A stretch of 64,000 nt of DNA from Paraburkholderia sp. (GCF_004298475.1 NZ_SCRP01000034.1:186001-250000); one strand, 5' to 3'; positions 18,223 through 28,002 are shown, counted from the first letter of the stretch. Numbers and translations are program-made. The notes: a model not told the origin generated them from the letters alone.

Positions 18223-19398
18223 TCAGTTCGAGGCGGGAACGGGCTCGACGCGGCGCGGTGCATAGGTTTCCCAGCCGCTGCACCCAGGGCACTGCCAGTA
18301 GAAGAGGCGCGCCCGGAAACCGCAATTCTGGCACGTGTACCGTGGCAGATTTTTGGTGCGCTGCTGGAGCAGCGAGCGCATCAATTCGATTTCGCTTCGG
18401 CGCGGCTCCTCCGCGGCGGCCTGCTGCGCTTCGAGCAGACGCGACATGCCGGCGAGATTGGGCGACTTCTGCATCTGCGTGCGCGCGAGCACGTGTGCCG
18501 CGTCGGGGCCGCGCAGCGCCGCCACGTACTTGTAGGCGACGTCGAGCAGATCGTTCGACGAATACGCATCGACCCACTCGGTGAGCAGTTGCGCGCCGTC
18601 TTCAGCATGGCCGAGCGCTTCGTAGGCCTTCATGACCTTCTCGGCGACGAGCGGCAGGTACGCGGGGTTTTGCTCCTCCACGCGGCGCCACTGCGCGAGC
18701 GCGGCTTCGAATGCGCCGCTCGCCGCATCGACGTCGCCGCCGAGGATCGTCGCGCGCACGTTCTGCGGATTCGCTTTCAGCGCCAGGTCGAGCTGGCGCC
18801 GCGCCTCGTCAGGCTTTTTCTGCTGCAGGGCTTCTTGCGCGAGTTCGCAGTGGAACTGGGCGATTTCGAGGTCGAGCGAACCCGCGCCCATCGTTTCGAG
18901 GTGACGCGCGGTCTCGATCGAGCGGTTCCAGTCTTTCTCGATCTCGTAGATCGTGAGGAGCGCGCGTTGCGCGCCTTGCGCGTAATCGCCCGACTGCAGC
19001 GAAACGAACGTTTCTTCGGCGCGGTCGAGCATGCCCGCCTTCAGGTAATCCTGGCCGAGTTCGTAGAGGGCGTGATCGCGTTCGTTCACAGGCAGGTCGG
19101 GACGCGAAAGCAGGTTCTGATGCACGCGGATCGCGCGATCGGTTTCGCCGCGGCGGCGGAACAGGTTACCGAGCGCGAAGTGCAGCTCGACCGTTTCGGG
19201 GTCGAGTTTGGCGACCTCGATAAATGCGTCGATGGCTTTGTCCGGCTGCTCGTTGAGCAGGAAATTCAGTCCGCGGAAATACGAGCGCGGCAGATTGGCG
19301 CTTTCGGATAACAGCGCCTTGAGATCGTAGCGCGACGCCATCCAGCCGAGCGCGAATGCGACGGGAATGACGAGCAGCCACCAGAAATCGAGATCCAT
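18223..19398 (-). CDS. lapB: Lipopolysaccharide assembly protein B (YciM-like)
   Basis: A 391-residue membrane-anchored TPR protein. It has an N-terminal transmembrane segment (MDLDFWWLLVIPVAFALGWMASRYD), about nine TPR units across residues 40-330, and a C-terminal rubredoxin-like metal site with two CX2C motifs (CQNCGFRARLFYWQCPGC). In E. coli LapB, FtsH and YejM control LpxC turnover and so lipid A output. The gene follows lapA by 65 nt, the normal lapA-lapB pair, and precedes ugd and the heptose genes, which is a coherent lipopolysaccharide set. Confidence 0.95.
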   Translation of the reverse strand: MDLDFWWLLVIPVAFALGWMASRYDLKALLSESANLPRSYFRGLNFLLNEQPDKAIDAFIEVAKLDPETVELHFALGNLFRRRGETDRAIRVHQNLLSRPDLPVNERDHALYELGQDYLKAGMLDRAEETFVSLQSGDYAQGAQRALLTIYEIEKDWNRSIETARHLETMGAGSLDLEIAQFHCELAQEALQQKKPDEARRQLDLALKANPQNVRATILGGDVDAASGAFEAALAQWRRVEEQNPAYLPLVAEKVMKAYEALGHAEDGAQLLTEWVDAYSSNDLLDVAYKYVAALRGPDAAHVLARTQMQKSPNLAGMSRLLEAQQAAAEEPRRSEIELMRSLLQQRTKNLPRYTCQNCGFRARLFYWQCPGCSGWETYAPRRVEPVPASN

Positions 19399-19463
19399 GC
19401 GAGCGATGGTTTAAGCAGGAGGATGAGCCGCGCGCGTATGCGGCGCGCGGTGACACTAGCGAT

Positions 19464-19757
19464 TCAGATGAGCGGCGGCAGCGGCGGTTCGGCGACAGGC
19501 GCGGGCGTTTCGCGAGCGGTGCGCAGATCCCGCTTCAGGCGGCCGTTTTCCATGCGCAGCTTGAACAGGGCCGGCAGCGCCGACAGCAGCCCGGCGAGCA
19601 AACCGACCACGAAGAACGCGAGGCCGATCAGGATCAGCGGAGCCTGCCACGCGTACCCGGCAAGGAAGCTCAGCGTTGCGGGTTGCGTGTTGGAGAGCGC
19701 GAGCACGAGCAGCAACACGAACACCAGCACACGGATCACCCAGGCAATCAATTTCAT
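19464..19757 (-). CDS. lapA: Lipopolysaccharide assembly protein A domain protein
   Basis: A 97-residue protein of the LapA/YciS family with two transmembrane helices: MKLIAWVIRVLVFVLLLVLALSN and LILIGLAFFVVGLLAGLLSAL. A short charged cytoplasmic segment and a proline-rich tail (APVAEPPLPPLI) follow. ATG 19757 has AAGGG-type sequence upstream (GAGACCCTTTC region). Members pair with LapB at the inner membrane. It is preceded by a 337-nt gap after ihfB. Confidence 0.9.
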   Translation of the reverse strand: MKLIAWVIRVLVFVLLLVLALSNTQPATLSFLAGYAWQAPLILIGLAFFVVGLLAGLLSALPALFKLRMENGRLKRDLRTARETPAPVAEPPLPPLI

Positions 19758-20094
19758 GAAAGGGTCTCTCGGCAGTTGCGAAAAAGGCGCCGGCGACGGC
19801 CGCCGTGCGGCGTGGCGGCACAAATCGAGCCGAATCGCCCCGTATTGTAAATGAACGCCCTGCCGCAGGGCACCTGCACGGGAAGCCGCCGCGCTGAGGC
19901 CGATCATCACGCCTTGCCGCCCTGCGCGCGCAGGCACAGGAACAAGCAAGGGAACAAGCACAGGAACAGGCATCGGACGAGCACGGCACAGGCGAAAAAA
20001 AAAAGCGCCCTGAGGCGCTTTTTCCGGTCCATGCGGCTGGCCAACTCGATTGAGCGCCGGCGATCCGCAAGGTTGCCGTTACTGCGGGCAACGC
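19758..20094 (-). other. 337-nt gap between ihfB and lapA: terminator and repeats, no gene
   Basis: The upstream end holds the ihfB terminator. At about 19931-19974 the sequence is a run of imperfect GGAACAAGCA/CACAGGAACA units. No convincing reading frame or promoter hexamers were found, though a lapAB promoter must lie here if the terminator is efficient. Confidence 0.6.
19996..20025 (-). terminator. Intrinsic terminator downstream of ihfB
   Basis: AGCGCC (20005-20010) pairs with GGCGCT (20015-20020). Ten consecutive A (19996-20005) give a T10 tract on the minus strand, and flanking A/T pairs extend the stem. Confidence 0.85.
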
Positions 20095-20418
20095 TTACAG
20101 ATCGTCGTCTGGCTCGTCTGCCTTCAGTGGTTCGCCCGAGCGCTGGTCGACGCGCTCGCGCAACTCCTTGCCGGGTTTGAAGTGAGGCACGAACTTCTCG
20201 GGCACCAGCACTTTTTCTCCCGACTTCGGGTTGCGTCCGACGCGCGACGGCCGGCGGTTCAGGCCGAAACTGCCGAAGCCGCGAATTTCGATGCGATGAC
20301 CCTTCGCAAGCGCGTCGGACATCGCATCGAGCATCGTCTTGACCGCGAAATCCGCATCCTTGAGGACAAGTTGCGGAAATCGCGTAGCCAGCTGCGCGAC
20401 CAATTCAGATTTGGTCAT
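20095..20418 (-). CDS. ihfB: Integration host factor subunit beta
   Basis: A 107-residue DNA-bending protein that pairs with IhfA. It begins [33 protein letters not shown] and has the beta-arm motif [29 protein letters not shown] with the conserved intercalating proline region. It is slightly longer than E. coli IHF-beta (94) because of an acidic tail ([13 protein letters not shown]). It follows rpsA by 23 nt, the conserved rpsA-ihfB order. Confidence 0.97.
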   Translation of the reverse strand: MTKSELVAQLATRFPQLVLKDADFAVKTMLDAMSDALAKGHRIEIRGFGSFGLNRRPSRVGRNPKSGEKVLVPEKFVPHFKPGKELRERVDQRSGEPLKADEPDDDL

Positions 20419-20441
20419 ACTTCAGCTGCCCCCGTTGAGGC

Positions 20442-22154
20442 TTACTGGTTCTGGCCGTCGAGCTTGGCCTTCAGCAGCGCGCCGAGGTTCGTCGTGCCGC
20501 TTGCCGCTGCGTTCGAATCAGCCGACATGGTGCGCAGCGCTTCTTGCTGCTCGGCCGAATCCTTCGCCTTGATCGACAGGTTGATGCCGCGCGACTTGCG
20601 ATCGATGTTGATGATCATCGCGTTGACCTTGTCGCCTTCCTTCAGCACGTTGCGGGCGTCTTCCACGCGGTCCTGGGCGATTTCCGAAGCACGCAGGTAG
20701 CCTTCGACATCGGCGTTCAGCGTGATCACAGCGCCCTTGGCATCGACCGACTTGACCGTACCGTCGACGATCGAGCCCTTGTCGTTGACAGCAACGAAGT
20801 TGCTGAACGGGTCGCCTTCGAGCTGCTTGATGCCGAGCGAAATGCGTTCCTTCTCGACGTCGATACCGAGCACCACTGCCTCGACTTCGTCGCCCTTCTT
20901 GTACTTGCGCACGGCTTCTTCGCCGGTTTCGCTCCACGACAGGTCCGACAGGTGGACGAGACCGTCGATGCCGCCGGGCAGACCGATGAACACGCCGAAG
21001 TCGGTGATCGACTTGATTGCGCCCTGGATCTTGTCGCCCTTCTTGAAGTTGCGGCTGAAGTCATCCCACGGATTCGGCTTGCACTGCTTCATGCCGAGGC
21101 TGATACGGCGGCGGTCTTCGTCGATCTCGAGGACCATGACTTCGACTTCGTCGTCCAGCTGGACAACCTTAGACGGCGCAACGTTCTTGTTGGTCCAGTC
21201 CATTTCCGAAACGTGGACGAGGCCTTCGATGCCCGACTCGACTTCGACGAACGCGCCGTAATCGGTGATGTTCGTGACCTTGCCGAACAGGCGCGTGCCC
21301 GACGGGTAACGGCGCGAGATGCCTTCCCACGGATCGTCGCCCAGTTGCTTGATGCCGAGCGAGACGCGGTTCTTTTCCTGGTCGAACTTGAGGATCTTCG
21401 CGGTGACTTCCTGGCCAACCGAGAGGACTTCGCTCGGGTGACGCACGCGACGCCATGCGATGTCGGTGATGTGCAGCAGGCCGTCGATGCCGCCGAGGTC
21501 GACGAACGCACCGTAGTCGGTGATGTTCTTGACCACGCCGTTGACGATCGCGCCTTCCTTGAGCGTCTCGAGCAGCTTCGCGCGCTCTTCGCCCTGCGTG
21601 GCTTCGATCACTGCGCGGCGCGACAGCACGACGTTGTTACGCTTGCGGTCGAGCTTGATGACGCGGAATTCGAGGGTCTTGCCTTCGTACGGCGTCGTGT
21701 CCTTGACCGGACGCGTGTCGACGAGCGAACCCGGCAGGAACGCGCGGATGCCGTTGACCATGACGGTCATGCCGCCCTTGACCTTGCCCGTGATCGTGCC
21801 GGTCACGAGTTCGTTGTTGTCGAGAGCCTTTTCCAGCGACAGCCACGAAGCAAGGCGCTTGGCCTTGTCGCGCGACAGGATCGTGTCGCCATAGCCGTTT
21901 TCCAGCGCGTCGATCGCGACGGAAACGAAATCGCCCGACTGAACCTCAACCTCGCCCTGGTCGTTCAGGAATTCCTCGATGGGAATATAGGCCTCGGACT
22001 TCAGGCCAGCGTTGACGACCACGAAGTTGTGGTCGACGCGCACGACTTCAGCGGAGATGACTTCGCCGGCGCGCATGTCCTGGCGGGTCAGCGACTCTTC
22101 GAACAGAGCCGCGAAAGATTCGGTATTCGGGGTAGAGGTTTGCAGGTCGGACAT
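20442..22154 (-). CDS. rpsA: 30S ribosomal protein S1
   Basis: A 570-residue protein with six S1 RNA-binding repeats. They are visible from the repeated blocks [49 protein letters not shown] and [25 protein letters not shown]. It brings mRNA to the 30S subunit. ATG 22154 ([13 protein letters not shown]) is preferred; an in-frame ATG 18 nt upstream (MQIQIS) is also possible. It lies between cmk (183 nt upstream) and ihfB (23 nt downstream), the widespread proteobacterial order. The leader is structured and may be where S1 represses its own translation. Confidence 0.98.
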   Translation of the reverse strand: MSDLQTSTPNTESFAALFEESLTRQDMRAGEVISAEVVRVDHNFVVVNAGLKSEAYIPIEEFLNDQGEVEVQSGDFVSVAIDALENGYGDTILSRDKAKRLASWLSLEKALDNNELVTGTITGKVKGGMTVMVNGIRAFLPGSLVDTRPVKDTTPYEGKTLEFRVIKLDRKRNNVVLSRRAVIEATQGEERAKLLETLKEGAIVNGVVKNITDYGAFVDLGGIDGLLHITDIAWRRVRHPSEVLSVGQEVTAKILKFDQEKNRVSLGIKQLGDDPWEGISRRYPSGTRLFGKVTNITDYGAFVEVESGIEGLVHVSEMDWTNKNVAPSKVVQLDDEVEVMVLEIDEDRRRISLGMKQCKPNPWDDFSRNFKKGDKIQGAIKSITDFGVFIGLPGGIDGLVHLSDLSWSETGEEAVRKYKKGDEVEAVVLGIDVEKERISLGIKQLEGDPFSNFVAVNDKGSIVDGTVKSVDAKGAVITLNADVEGYLRASEIAQDRVEDARNVLKEGDKVNAMIINIDRKSRGINLSIKAKDSAEQQEALRTMSADSNAAASGTTNLGALLKAKLDGQNQ

Positions 22155-22270
22155 AGAAATCTGAATTTGCATGGATCTTGCCCGGCGTCTCACTGCTCAC
22201 CGGCCATCCTGACCGGTTTCACGCCGATGCCGGAACACCAGTTCGCGGCACGAATGCAAAAACCATACGG

Positions 22271-22308
22271 GGTTAAAGGGTTTAACACACGCTCCGCTCA
22301 CGCGGAGC
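22271..22308 (-). promoter_or_regulatory. Structured rpsA leader: two adjacent inverted repeats
   Basis: GTTAAA-GGG-TTTAAC at about 22272-22286 is followed by GCTCCGC (22291-22297), TCAC, GCGGAGC (22302-22308). They sit 120-155 nt upstream of the rpsA ATG in the gap after cmk. No T-run follows, so they are leader structures or a promoter/operator rather than a clear terminator. Confidence 0.4.
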
Positions 22309-22336
22309 ACCACTACTACTGCAGCTACAACTGAAA

Positions 22337-23107
22337 CTAATCGTGATGACGCGACGGTTGTCCGTGTTGGGCCTCATGCGCCCTTTCATGGACTCCCGCG
22401 TGTATTCCCGCTTGTACTCCCGCTTGTACTCCAGCATGTACCCGGTACCACTGCACGACCTGTTCGACCGCCTGGTCGATGGACAGCGCCGAGGTATCGA
22501 GCAGCATCGCGCCCTCCGCGGGCTTAAGCGGCGCGGCAGCGCGGTTGCTGTCGCGTGCATCGCGCTCGCGCAAATCCCGGAGTAAGTCATCCATATTAGC
22601 AGAAAATCCCTTCTGGATCAATTGCTTATACCGGCGGGCCGCGCGTGCCTCGACGCTGGCCGTCAGAAACACCTTCAGGACGGCGTCCGGGAAGATCACC
22701 GTGCCCATGTCGCGGCCGTCCGCGACAAGCCCAGGCAGCTTGCGAAACGCCCGCTGGCGCGCCACCAGCGCCGCGCGCACGGGTGGATGCGCCGCGATCA
22801 TCGAGGCCCGGTTGCCGATCGCCTCTTCACGGATTTCGCTCGACACATCCACGCCGTCGAGCTGCGCGAGCCCTTCGCGGAACGTGATGTGCAGATCGTC
22901 GACGAGTTTGGCCAGGCCGTCGGCATCGTCGGGCGCGATCGCGTACCGCACGCTCGCGAGCGCCGACAGCCGGTAGAGCGCGCCGCTGTCGAGCAGGTGA
23001 AAGCCGAGATGCGCGGCAACCAGCGTAGCCACCGTGCCCTTGCCGGACGCGGTCGGGCCGTCAATGGCGATGACGGGGACAGGATAAAAGGGGCGGGACG
23101 ATTTCAT
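22337..23107 (-). CDS. cmk: Cytidylate kinase
   Basis: A 256-residue kinase that converts CMP/dCMP to the diphosphates. The P-loop is [13 protein letters not shown] (about 14-26), followed by LDSGALYRL and [29 protein letters not shown]. The enzyme fold ends near residue 223 ([11 protein letters not shown]). The last ~30 residues are a repetitive tail made of [12 protein letters not shown] units, which the family lacks. It starts 19 nt after aroA and is part of the supraoperon leading to rpsA. Confidence 0.95.
   Translation of the reverse strand: MKSSRPFYPVPVIAIDGPTASGKGTVATLVAAHLGFHLLDSGALYRLSALASVRYAIAPDDADGLAKLVDDLHITFREGLAQLDGVDVSSEIREEAIGNRASMIAAHPPVRAALVARQRAFRKLPGLVADGRDMGTVIFPDAVLKVFLTASVEARAARRYKQLIQKGFSANMDDLLRDLRERDARDSNRAAAPLKPAEGAMLLDTSALSIDQAVEQVVQWYRVHAGVQAGVQAGIHAGVHERAHEAQHGQPSRHHD
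22394..22441 (-). repeat. 12-bp tandem repeat, four copies, in the 3' end of cmk
   Basis: Four units related to TCCCGCTTGTAC (22394-22405, 22406-22417, 22418-22429, 22430-22441); the two middle ones are identical. Being a multiple of three, the array adds in-frame tetrapeptides (V/I-Q/H-A-G) to the Cmk C-terminus, and copy number can vary without breaking the gene. Confidence 0.85.
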
Positions 23108-23126
23108 GCTGACGTCAGGGCCGGGC

Positions 23127-24431
23127 TCAGGGTTGTGCGAGCGAGAGGAAACGCTCGAAATAATCGGGGAACGTCTTGCCGACGCACTTCGGATCGTTGA
23201 TCCGCACCGGCACGCCGCCGAGGCTCACGAGCGAAAAGCACATCGCCATGCGGTGGTCGTCGTAGGTGTCGATCGCAGCGTTCGGCGTGAGGCGCGCGGG
23301 CGGGCGCACGATCAGATAGTCCTCGCCTTCCTGCACATCCGCGCCGACCTTGCGCAGCTCCTTCGCCATCGCGGCGATGCGATCGGTTTCCTTCACGCGC
23401 CAGCTCGCGATGTTGCGCAGCGTCGTGGCGCCGTCGGCGAAGAGCGCGGCCACCGCAATCGTCATTGCCGCGTCGGGAATCAGGTTGAAGTCCATGTCGA
23501 CCGGATTGAGCTTGCCGTGGTCGTTGCCGATGCCGCGCACCTCGATCCAGTCGTCGGACATCGTGACGTTGGCGCCCATGCGGCCGAGCGCGTCGGCGAA
23601 ACCGATGTCGCCCTGGATGCTCGTGCGGCCCACGCCCACGACGCGCAAAGGTCCGCCGCCAAGCGCGCCCGCGGCGAGGAAATAGGACGCCGACGAAGCG
23701 TCGCCCTCGACCATGATCTTGCCCGGCGACTGGTAGCGCACGCCGGCCGGCACTTCGAAGCGATGCGTGCCGGGGCGCTCGACCTTCACGCCGAAGCGCT
23801 CCATGAGCTTGATGGTGATATCGATGTAGGGCTTCGAGATCAGCTCGCCATCCACTTCGACGATGCTCACGCCGTCCTTCGCGCGCACGAGCGGCAGCGT
23901 CATCAGGAGCGCGGTGAGGAACTGGCTCGACACGTCGCCGCGCACGCGGATCGGCCCATCCACCGAAACCTGCGCCGGGCGGATGCGCAACGGCGGATAG
24001 CCCTCTTTTTCCTCGTAATCGATCGACGCGCCGATCTGGCGCAGGCCGTCCACGAGGTCCCCGATGGGCCGCTCGTGCATGCGCGGCACGCCGAAGATGC
24101 GGTAGTCGCCGCCGTTGACCGCGAGCGCCGCCGTAAGCGGGCGCACCGCCGTGCCGGCGTTGCCGAGGAAGAGATCCGCGCGCCGTGCCTGGAAGGCGCC
24201 GCGCGTGCCCTGCACGACGCAGGTTTCGCCTTCGCGCCTGAGCTTCACGCCGAGCGTTTCGAGCGCATCGTGCATGACGCGCGTGTCGTCGGAGTCGAGC
24301 AGATTCGTGATCGTCGTCTCACCTTCGGCCAGCGCCGCAAGCAGCAGCACGCGGTTCGAAATGCTCTTCGAGCCTGGCAGATAGATCGTGCCGGAGGCAC
24401 GGGAGAACGGTCCGAGATCGAGGTAGTCCAT
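23127..24431 (-). CDS. aroA: 3-phosphoshikimate 1-carboxyvinyltransferase (EPSP synthase)
   Basis: A 434-residue enzyme joining shikimate 3-phosphate and PEP in the shikimate pathway. It has the substrate motif [20 protein letters not shown] (about 19-38), the PEP/glyphosate-site [17 protein letters not shown] (about 87-103), [19 protein letters not shown], and the C-terminal [13 protein letters not shown] [18 protein letters not shown]. These are class I EPSP synthase features with the usual glycine in GNAGTA. It sits between tyrA (38 nt) and cmk (19 nt). Confidence 0.97.
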   Translation of the reverse strand: MDYLDLGPFSRASGTIYLPGSKSISNRVLLLAALAEGETTITNLLDSDDTRVMHDALETLGVKLRREGETCVVQGTRGAFQARRADLFLGNAGTAVRPLTAALAVNGGDYRIFGVPRMHERPIGDLVDGLRQIGASIDYEEKEGYPPLRIRPAQVSVDGPIRVRGDVSSQFLTALLMTLPLVRAKDGVSIVEVDGELISKPYIDITIKLMERFGVKVERPGTHRFEVPAGVRYQSPGKIMVEGDASSASYFLAAGALGGGPLRVVGVGRTSIQGDIGFADALGRMGANVTMSDDWIEVRGIGNDHGKLNPVDMDFNLIPDAAMTIAVAALFADGATTLRNIASWRVKETDRIAAMAKELRKVGADVQEGEDYLIVRPPARLTPNAAIDTYDDHRMAMCFSLVSLGGVPVRINDPKCVGKTFPDYFERFLSLAQP

Positions 24432-24469
24432 GAGCTAGTCCTGAGAATTCGGTCGGGCGCTTATTTCGC

Positions 24470-25393
24470 TTATTTGTCGGGGGATACGTCGGCGACCCGC
24501 TTGCCGCCGCGCTCCTGCCACGCGGTGCGGGCCTCGCGCGAGCGCGCGAAGAGTGCTTCGAGCGCGGCGCCGTCACCGGTATCGATGGCCGCGCGCAGCT
24601 TCACAAGCACTCCAGTGTAGGCGTCGAGTTCGGCGAGCAGCGCGCTGCGGTTCGCAAGGCACACGTCGCGCCACATTTCGGGGCTCGACGCGGCGATGCG
24701 GGTGAAATCGCGGAAACCGCCCGCCGCAAACGAGAATTTGAGTTCGGCATCCCGCGACGCAAGAATCTGGTCGACGAGCGCGAACGACAGCACGTGCGGC
24801 AGATGGCTCACCGCCGCGAACACGCGGTCGTGCTGCGCGGCGCTCATCGTGCCCGTCACGGCGCCGGTCGCGCGCCACATTGCAGCGATACGCTCGACCG
24901 CTTGCGGCGCGTTCTCCGGGAGCGGGCACAACACGACGTTGCGGCCGACGTAGAGATCGGGCAGCGCGGCCTCGATGCCGCTCGATTCCCGGCCCGCGAT
25001 CGGATGCCCGGGCACGAACTGCGCGATGCGCGCGCCGAGCGCTGCGCGTGCCGCTTCGATCACGTCGCTCTTCGTGCTGCCCGCGTCGGTCACGAGCGTC
25101 TGCGCTTCGAGGTATGGCGCGATGCGTTCGAGCAGCGTGCGCGTCTGCGCAACGGGCGCGGCGAGCAGCACGATATCGGCGCCCTTGAGGGCTTCGGCCA
25201 GCGCCGCTTCGTCGGCGAGCGTCGTCGCCACGTCGATCACGCCCAGTTCGAGCGCACGCTCGACGGCGTGCGCATGCCGCCCGACGCCGATCACGCGGCC
25301 CGTGGCGCCGCGCTCGCGCAGGCCGAGCGCAAGCGATCCGCCAATCAGGCCGACGCCGAAAATCACCAGTTTGTTAAAGGGAAACGCGCTCAC
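24470..25393 (-). CDS. tyrA: Prephenate dehydrogenase
   Basis: A 307-residue NAD(P)-dependent dehydrogenase that converts prephenate (or arogenate) to the tyrosine precursor. The N-terminus is a Rossmann motif, FNKLVIFGVGLIGGSLALGL. The catalytic His region HPIAGRESSGIEAA is near residue 125. HLPHVLSFALV and GGFRDFTRIAASSPEMWRDV are also family motifs. It has no chorismate mutase domain. The GTG at 25393 is the best start; the longer frame begins in a region lacking similarity. It follows pheA by 137 nt. A hisC-type aromatic aminotransferase gene often found here in relatives is absent. Confidence 0.93.
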   Translation of the reverse strand: MSAFPFNKLVIFGVGLIGGSLALGLRERGATGRVIGVGRHAHAVERALELGVIDVATTLADEAALAEALKGADIVLLAAPVAQTRTLLERIAPYLEAQTLVTDAGSTKSDVIEAARAALGARIAQFVPGHPIAGRESSGIEAALPDLYVGRNVVLCPLPENAPQAVERIAAMWRATGAVTGTMSAAQHDRVFAAVSHLPHVLSFALVDQILASRDAELKFSFAAGGFRDFTRIAASSPEMWRDVCLANRSALLAELDAYTGVLVKLRAAIDTGDGAALEALFARSREARTAWQERGGKRVADVSPDK

Positions 25394-25530
25394 GACATCA
25401 CCGGAAAGTGGGAAACATACGCCGCGATCACATCGTCGCGAGCGAGCCTTCGAGCGCCGCTGAAAACGCCACTGCGACACCACTACGAACGCGGCAGCCT
25501 CTTAAGGCAGGGCGATCGTCACACGCAGCG

Positions 25531-26613
25531 TTAGCGCAGGCGCGGATACGATCCCAGGATCTTCAGATACGCGGCCTTCTTGCCGAGGTCATCGAGCGCC
25601 GCAGCCACGGCGGGATCGTCGCGATGGCCCTCGAAATCGATGTAGAAGTAGTACTCCCATGTGCCGACGCGCGCCGGACGCGACTCGAAACGCGTCATCG
25701 ACACGCCGTGGCGCGCGAGCGGCTCGAGCAGCTTGTAGACGGCGCCCGGCTCGTTCTTCACCGAAACGATCATCGACGTCTGGTCGTGTCCCGTCACACC
25801 CGCGAGTTGCTTGCCGATGATCACGAAGCGTGTGCGATTGTGCGGATCGTCCTGAATCAGCGCGTTCGCGATCTGCAGACCGTAGTGCGCGGCCGCGCGC
25901 TCGCCGGCGATGGCGGCAACGGACGAATCGGCGGCAGCCAGACGCGCGGCCTCGGCGTTGCTCGCCACGGCCTGGCGCTCGAGCTGCGGCGCATTTGCAG
26001 TGAGCCAGTGCTGGCACTGCGCAAGCGCATGCGGATGCGCGCACACGCGCGTGACGCCCTTGAGCGTGCCGCTTTGCGTCATCAGGTTGTGCTGGATCGG
26101 CAGCGCGATTTCGCCGCCGATGGCGAGCTGCATCTCAAGGAACAGATCGAGCGTGCGCGACACGGCGCCTTCGGCCGAATTCTCGACCGGCACGACGCCG
26201 AATTCGGCGGCGCCCGCCTCGACCGAGCGAAACACTTCGTCGATCGACGGGCACGGCAGTCCTTCGATCGTCTGACCGAAGTACGCGTGCATCGCCTCTT
26301 CGCTATACGTGCCGACCGGGCCGAGATAGGCGGTCGTAATGGTCTTTTCGAGCGAGCGGCTCGCGGCCATGATCTCGCGCCAGATCGCGCTGATGTGATC
26401 GTTGCCGAGCGGCCCTGGGCTCATGTCCTGCAGGCGTGCGATGACCTGCAGCTCGCGCTCGGGACGAAACACCGGCGCGTTGAAGTGCTTCTTGACCTCG
26501 CCCACTTCGAGCGCGACCGCCGCACGCTGGTTCAGCAGTGCGATCAGCTGCGCATCGATCGCGTCGATGCGCTCGCGCAGCGGCTTGAGTTTTGAATTGA
26601 GTTCGTCGTCCAT
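25531..26613 (-). CDS. pheA: Bifunctional chorismate mutase / prephenate dehydratase
   Basis: A 360-residue P-protein. Residues ~1-90 are an AroQ chorismate mutase (LKPLRERIDAIDAQLIALLNQRAAVALEVGEVK). Residues ~95-275 are prephenate dehydratase (YLGPVGTYSEEAMHAYFG, VPVENSAEGAVSRTLDL, NRTRFVIIG). Residues ~283-355 form the ACT domain, with the ESRPARVGTWEYYFYIDFEGH phenylalanine-sensing segment. The start is ATG 26613 (MDDELNSKLK) rather than an upstream TTG. It follows serC by 88 nt. Feedback inhibition by phenylalanine is expected from the ACT domain. Confidence 0.97.
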   Translation of the reverse strand: MDDELNSKLKPLRERIDAIDAQLIALLNQRAAVALEVGEVKKHFNAPVFRPERELQVIARLQDMSPGPLGNDHISAIWREIMAASRSLEKTITTAYLGPVGTYSEEAMHAYFGQTIEGLPCPSIDEVFRSVEAGAAEFGVVPVENSAEGAVSRTLDLFLEMQLAIGGEIALPIQHNLMTQSGTLKGVTRVCAHPHALAQCQHWLTANAPQLERQAVASNAEAARLAAADSSVAAIAGERAAAHYGLQIANALIQDDPHNRTRFVIIGKQLAGVTGHDQTSMIVSVKNEPGAVYKLLEPLARHGVSMTRFESRPARVGTWEYYFYIDFEGHRDDPAVAAALDDLGKKAAYLKILGSYPRLR

Positions 26614-26701
26614 GCGTGAAACCGGCAATATGAAAGGATGCGCGCACGCTAGCGCCCGATGCGGTCAACCCGGCAGCCAACCCGGCGGACCACCCGGGGA
26701 C

Positions 26702-27784
26702 TCATGCGTGCTTTGCTTCGAATTCCTTCATGTACTCGACCAGTGCTTTCACTGCCTCGAGCGGCACCGCGTTGTAAATCGACGCCCGCATGCCGCCGAC
26801 GGACTTATGGCCCTTCAGCTGCAACAGCCCGCGCGCCTTCGCGCCGGCGAGGAAATCTTCGTTACGTGCTTCGTCGGCGAGGAAGAACGGTACGTTCATC
26901 CGCGAGCGCGCGCGGCGCTCCACCTTGTTGATGTAGAAGCTGCCCGCGTCGATCGTGTCGTACAGCAGCTTCGATTTTTCGATGTTGCGCGCTTCCATGG
27001 CGGCCAGGCCGCCCTGGCGCTTGAGCCACTTGAACACGAGTCCGGCGATGTAGATCGCGTAGGTGGGCGGCGTGTTGAACATGGAGTTGTTCGCGGCAAC
27101 CGTCTTCCATTCGAATGCGGACGGGCAGATCGGCATCGCGCGGTCGAGCAGATCCTCGCGCACGATCACGACCGTAACGCCGGCCATGCCGATGTTCTTC
27201 TGCGCGCCGCCGTAGAGCACGCCGTACTTGGCGATGTCCATCGGACGCGAAAGGATGTGCGACGAAGCATCCGCCACGAGCGGAATATCGCCGAGGTCGG
27301 GGATCTCGAACGTCTCGACGCCGTCGATCGTTTCGTTCGTGCACAGATGCACGTAGGCGGGATCGTCGGAGAGCTGCCACTCGCTTTTCGGCGGCGAATG
27401 CGTGAAACCGGCGCCCGTGCGGCCCGTCGCGGCGATATGGGCCGCGCCGTACTTGAGCGCTTCTTTCTGCGACTTCTGCGACCACGAGCCGGTCACCACG
27501 AAATCCGCGCGCGGCTTCGTGCCGAACAGGTTGAGCGGAACGATGGCGTTCTCGCCGATACCGCCGCCCTGCAAAAACAGGATGTGGTGGCTCGCCGGAA
27601 CCTGCAGCAAGTCGCGCAGATCGAGCAGCGCTTCGCTGTGGATCTGCATGAATTCGGGGCCGCGATGGCTCATCTCCATCACGCCCATCCCGCTGCCGTG
27701 CCAGTCGAGCATTTCGTCGGCGGCCTGGCGCAGCACCTCTTCGGGCAGCGCCGCAGGTCCGGCGGAGAAGTTGAACACGCGCAT
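26702..27784 (-). CDS. serC: Phosphoserine aminotransferase
   Basis: A 360-residue PLP enzyme that makes 3-phosphoserine (and a pyridoxal precursor) from 3-phosphohydroxypyruvate and glutamate. It opens [21 protein letters not shown]. The PLP lysine is in [12 protein letters not shown] near residue 197, and [17 protein letters not shown] at the C-terminus binds phosphate. Length is exactly typical. It heads the aromatic part of the supraoperon (serC-pheA-tyrA-aroA-cmk-rpsA), downstream of the DUF2059 gene and its terminator. Confidence 0.97.
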   Translation of the reverse strand: MRVFNFSAGPAALPEEVLRQAADEMLDWHGSGMGVMEMSHRGPEFMQIHSEALLDLRDLLQVPASHHILFLQGGGIGENAIVPLNLFGTKPRADFVVTGSWSQKSQKEALKYGAAHIAATGRTGAGFTHSPPKSEWQLSDDPAYVHLCTNETIDGVETFEIPDLGDIPLVADASSHILSRPMDIAKYGVLYGGAQKNIGMAGVTVVIVREDLLDRAMPICPSAFEWKTVAANNSMFNTPPTYAIYIAGLVFKWLKRQGGLAAMEARNIEKSKLLYDTIDAGSFYINKVERRARSRMNVPFFLADEARNEDFLAGAKARGLLQLKGHKSVGGMRASIYNAVPLEAVKALVEYMKEFEAKHA

Positions 27785-27840
27785 CGTAATGAGATCCCCG
27801 AGGCAGGCGCTGCGGCAAAAAAGGCCGAAAAACGCGCCGA

Positions 27841-27883
27841 AAAAAGAAAATGGCCGTCTGCGCTCACGCGCAAACGGCCATTA
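27841..27883 (-). terminator. Intrinsic terminator between the DUF2059 gene and serC
   Basis: A 15-bp stem with one mismatch (27850-27864 with 27869-27883) and a TCAC loop, followed by TTCTTTTTT on the minus strand. It separates gyrA/DUF2059 transcription from serC. Confidence 0.85.
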
Positions 27884-28002
27884 TCGCACTGTCACCGGGA
27901 ACCCGCCAACGCGGCTCCCGGCTAGCAAAGGCGCGCGCCTTTCGATCCCTGATCGATCCCTGAAGCCGTTCGGCCGGGACTCGCGCGCCCTTTTTCGACC
28001 GA

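Noticed and set aside
20544..22334. Long plus-strand frame opposite rpsA and similar frames opposite xdhA, xdhB, gyrA and the acyl-CoA dehydrogenase gene
   Set aside because: All mirror a confidently assigned gene and have shadow composition.
25500..25530. Short minus-strand peptide LRVTIALP just after the pheA stop, resembling the end of a HisC-type protein
   Set aside because: Only a few residues match and the rest of the gap has no similarity; chance is more likely than a gene remnant.
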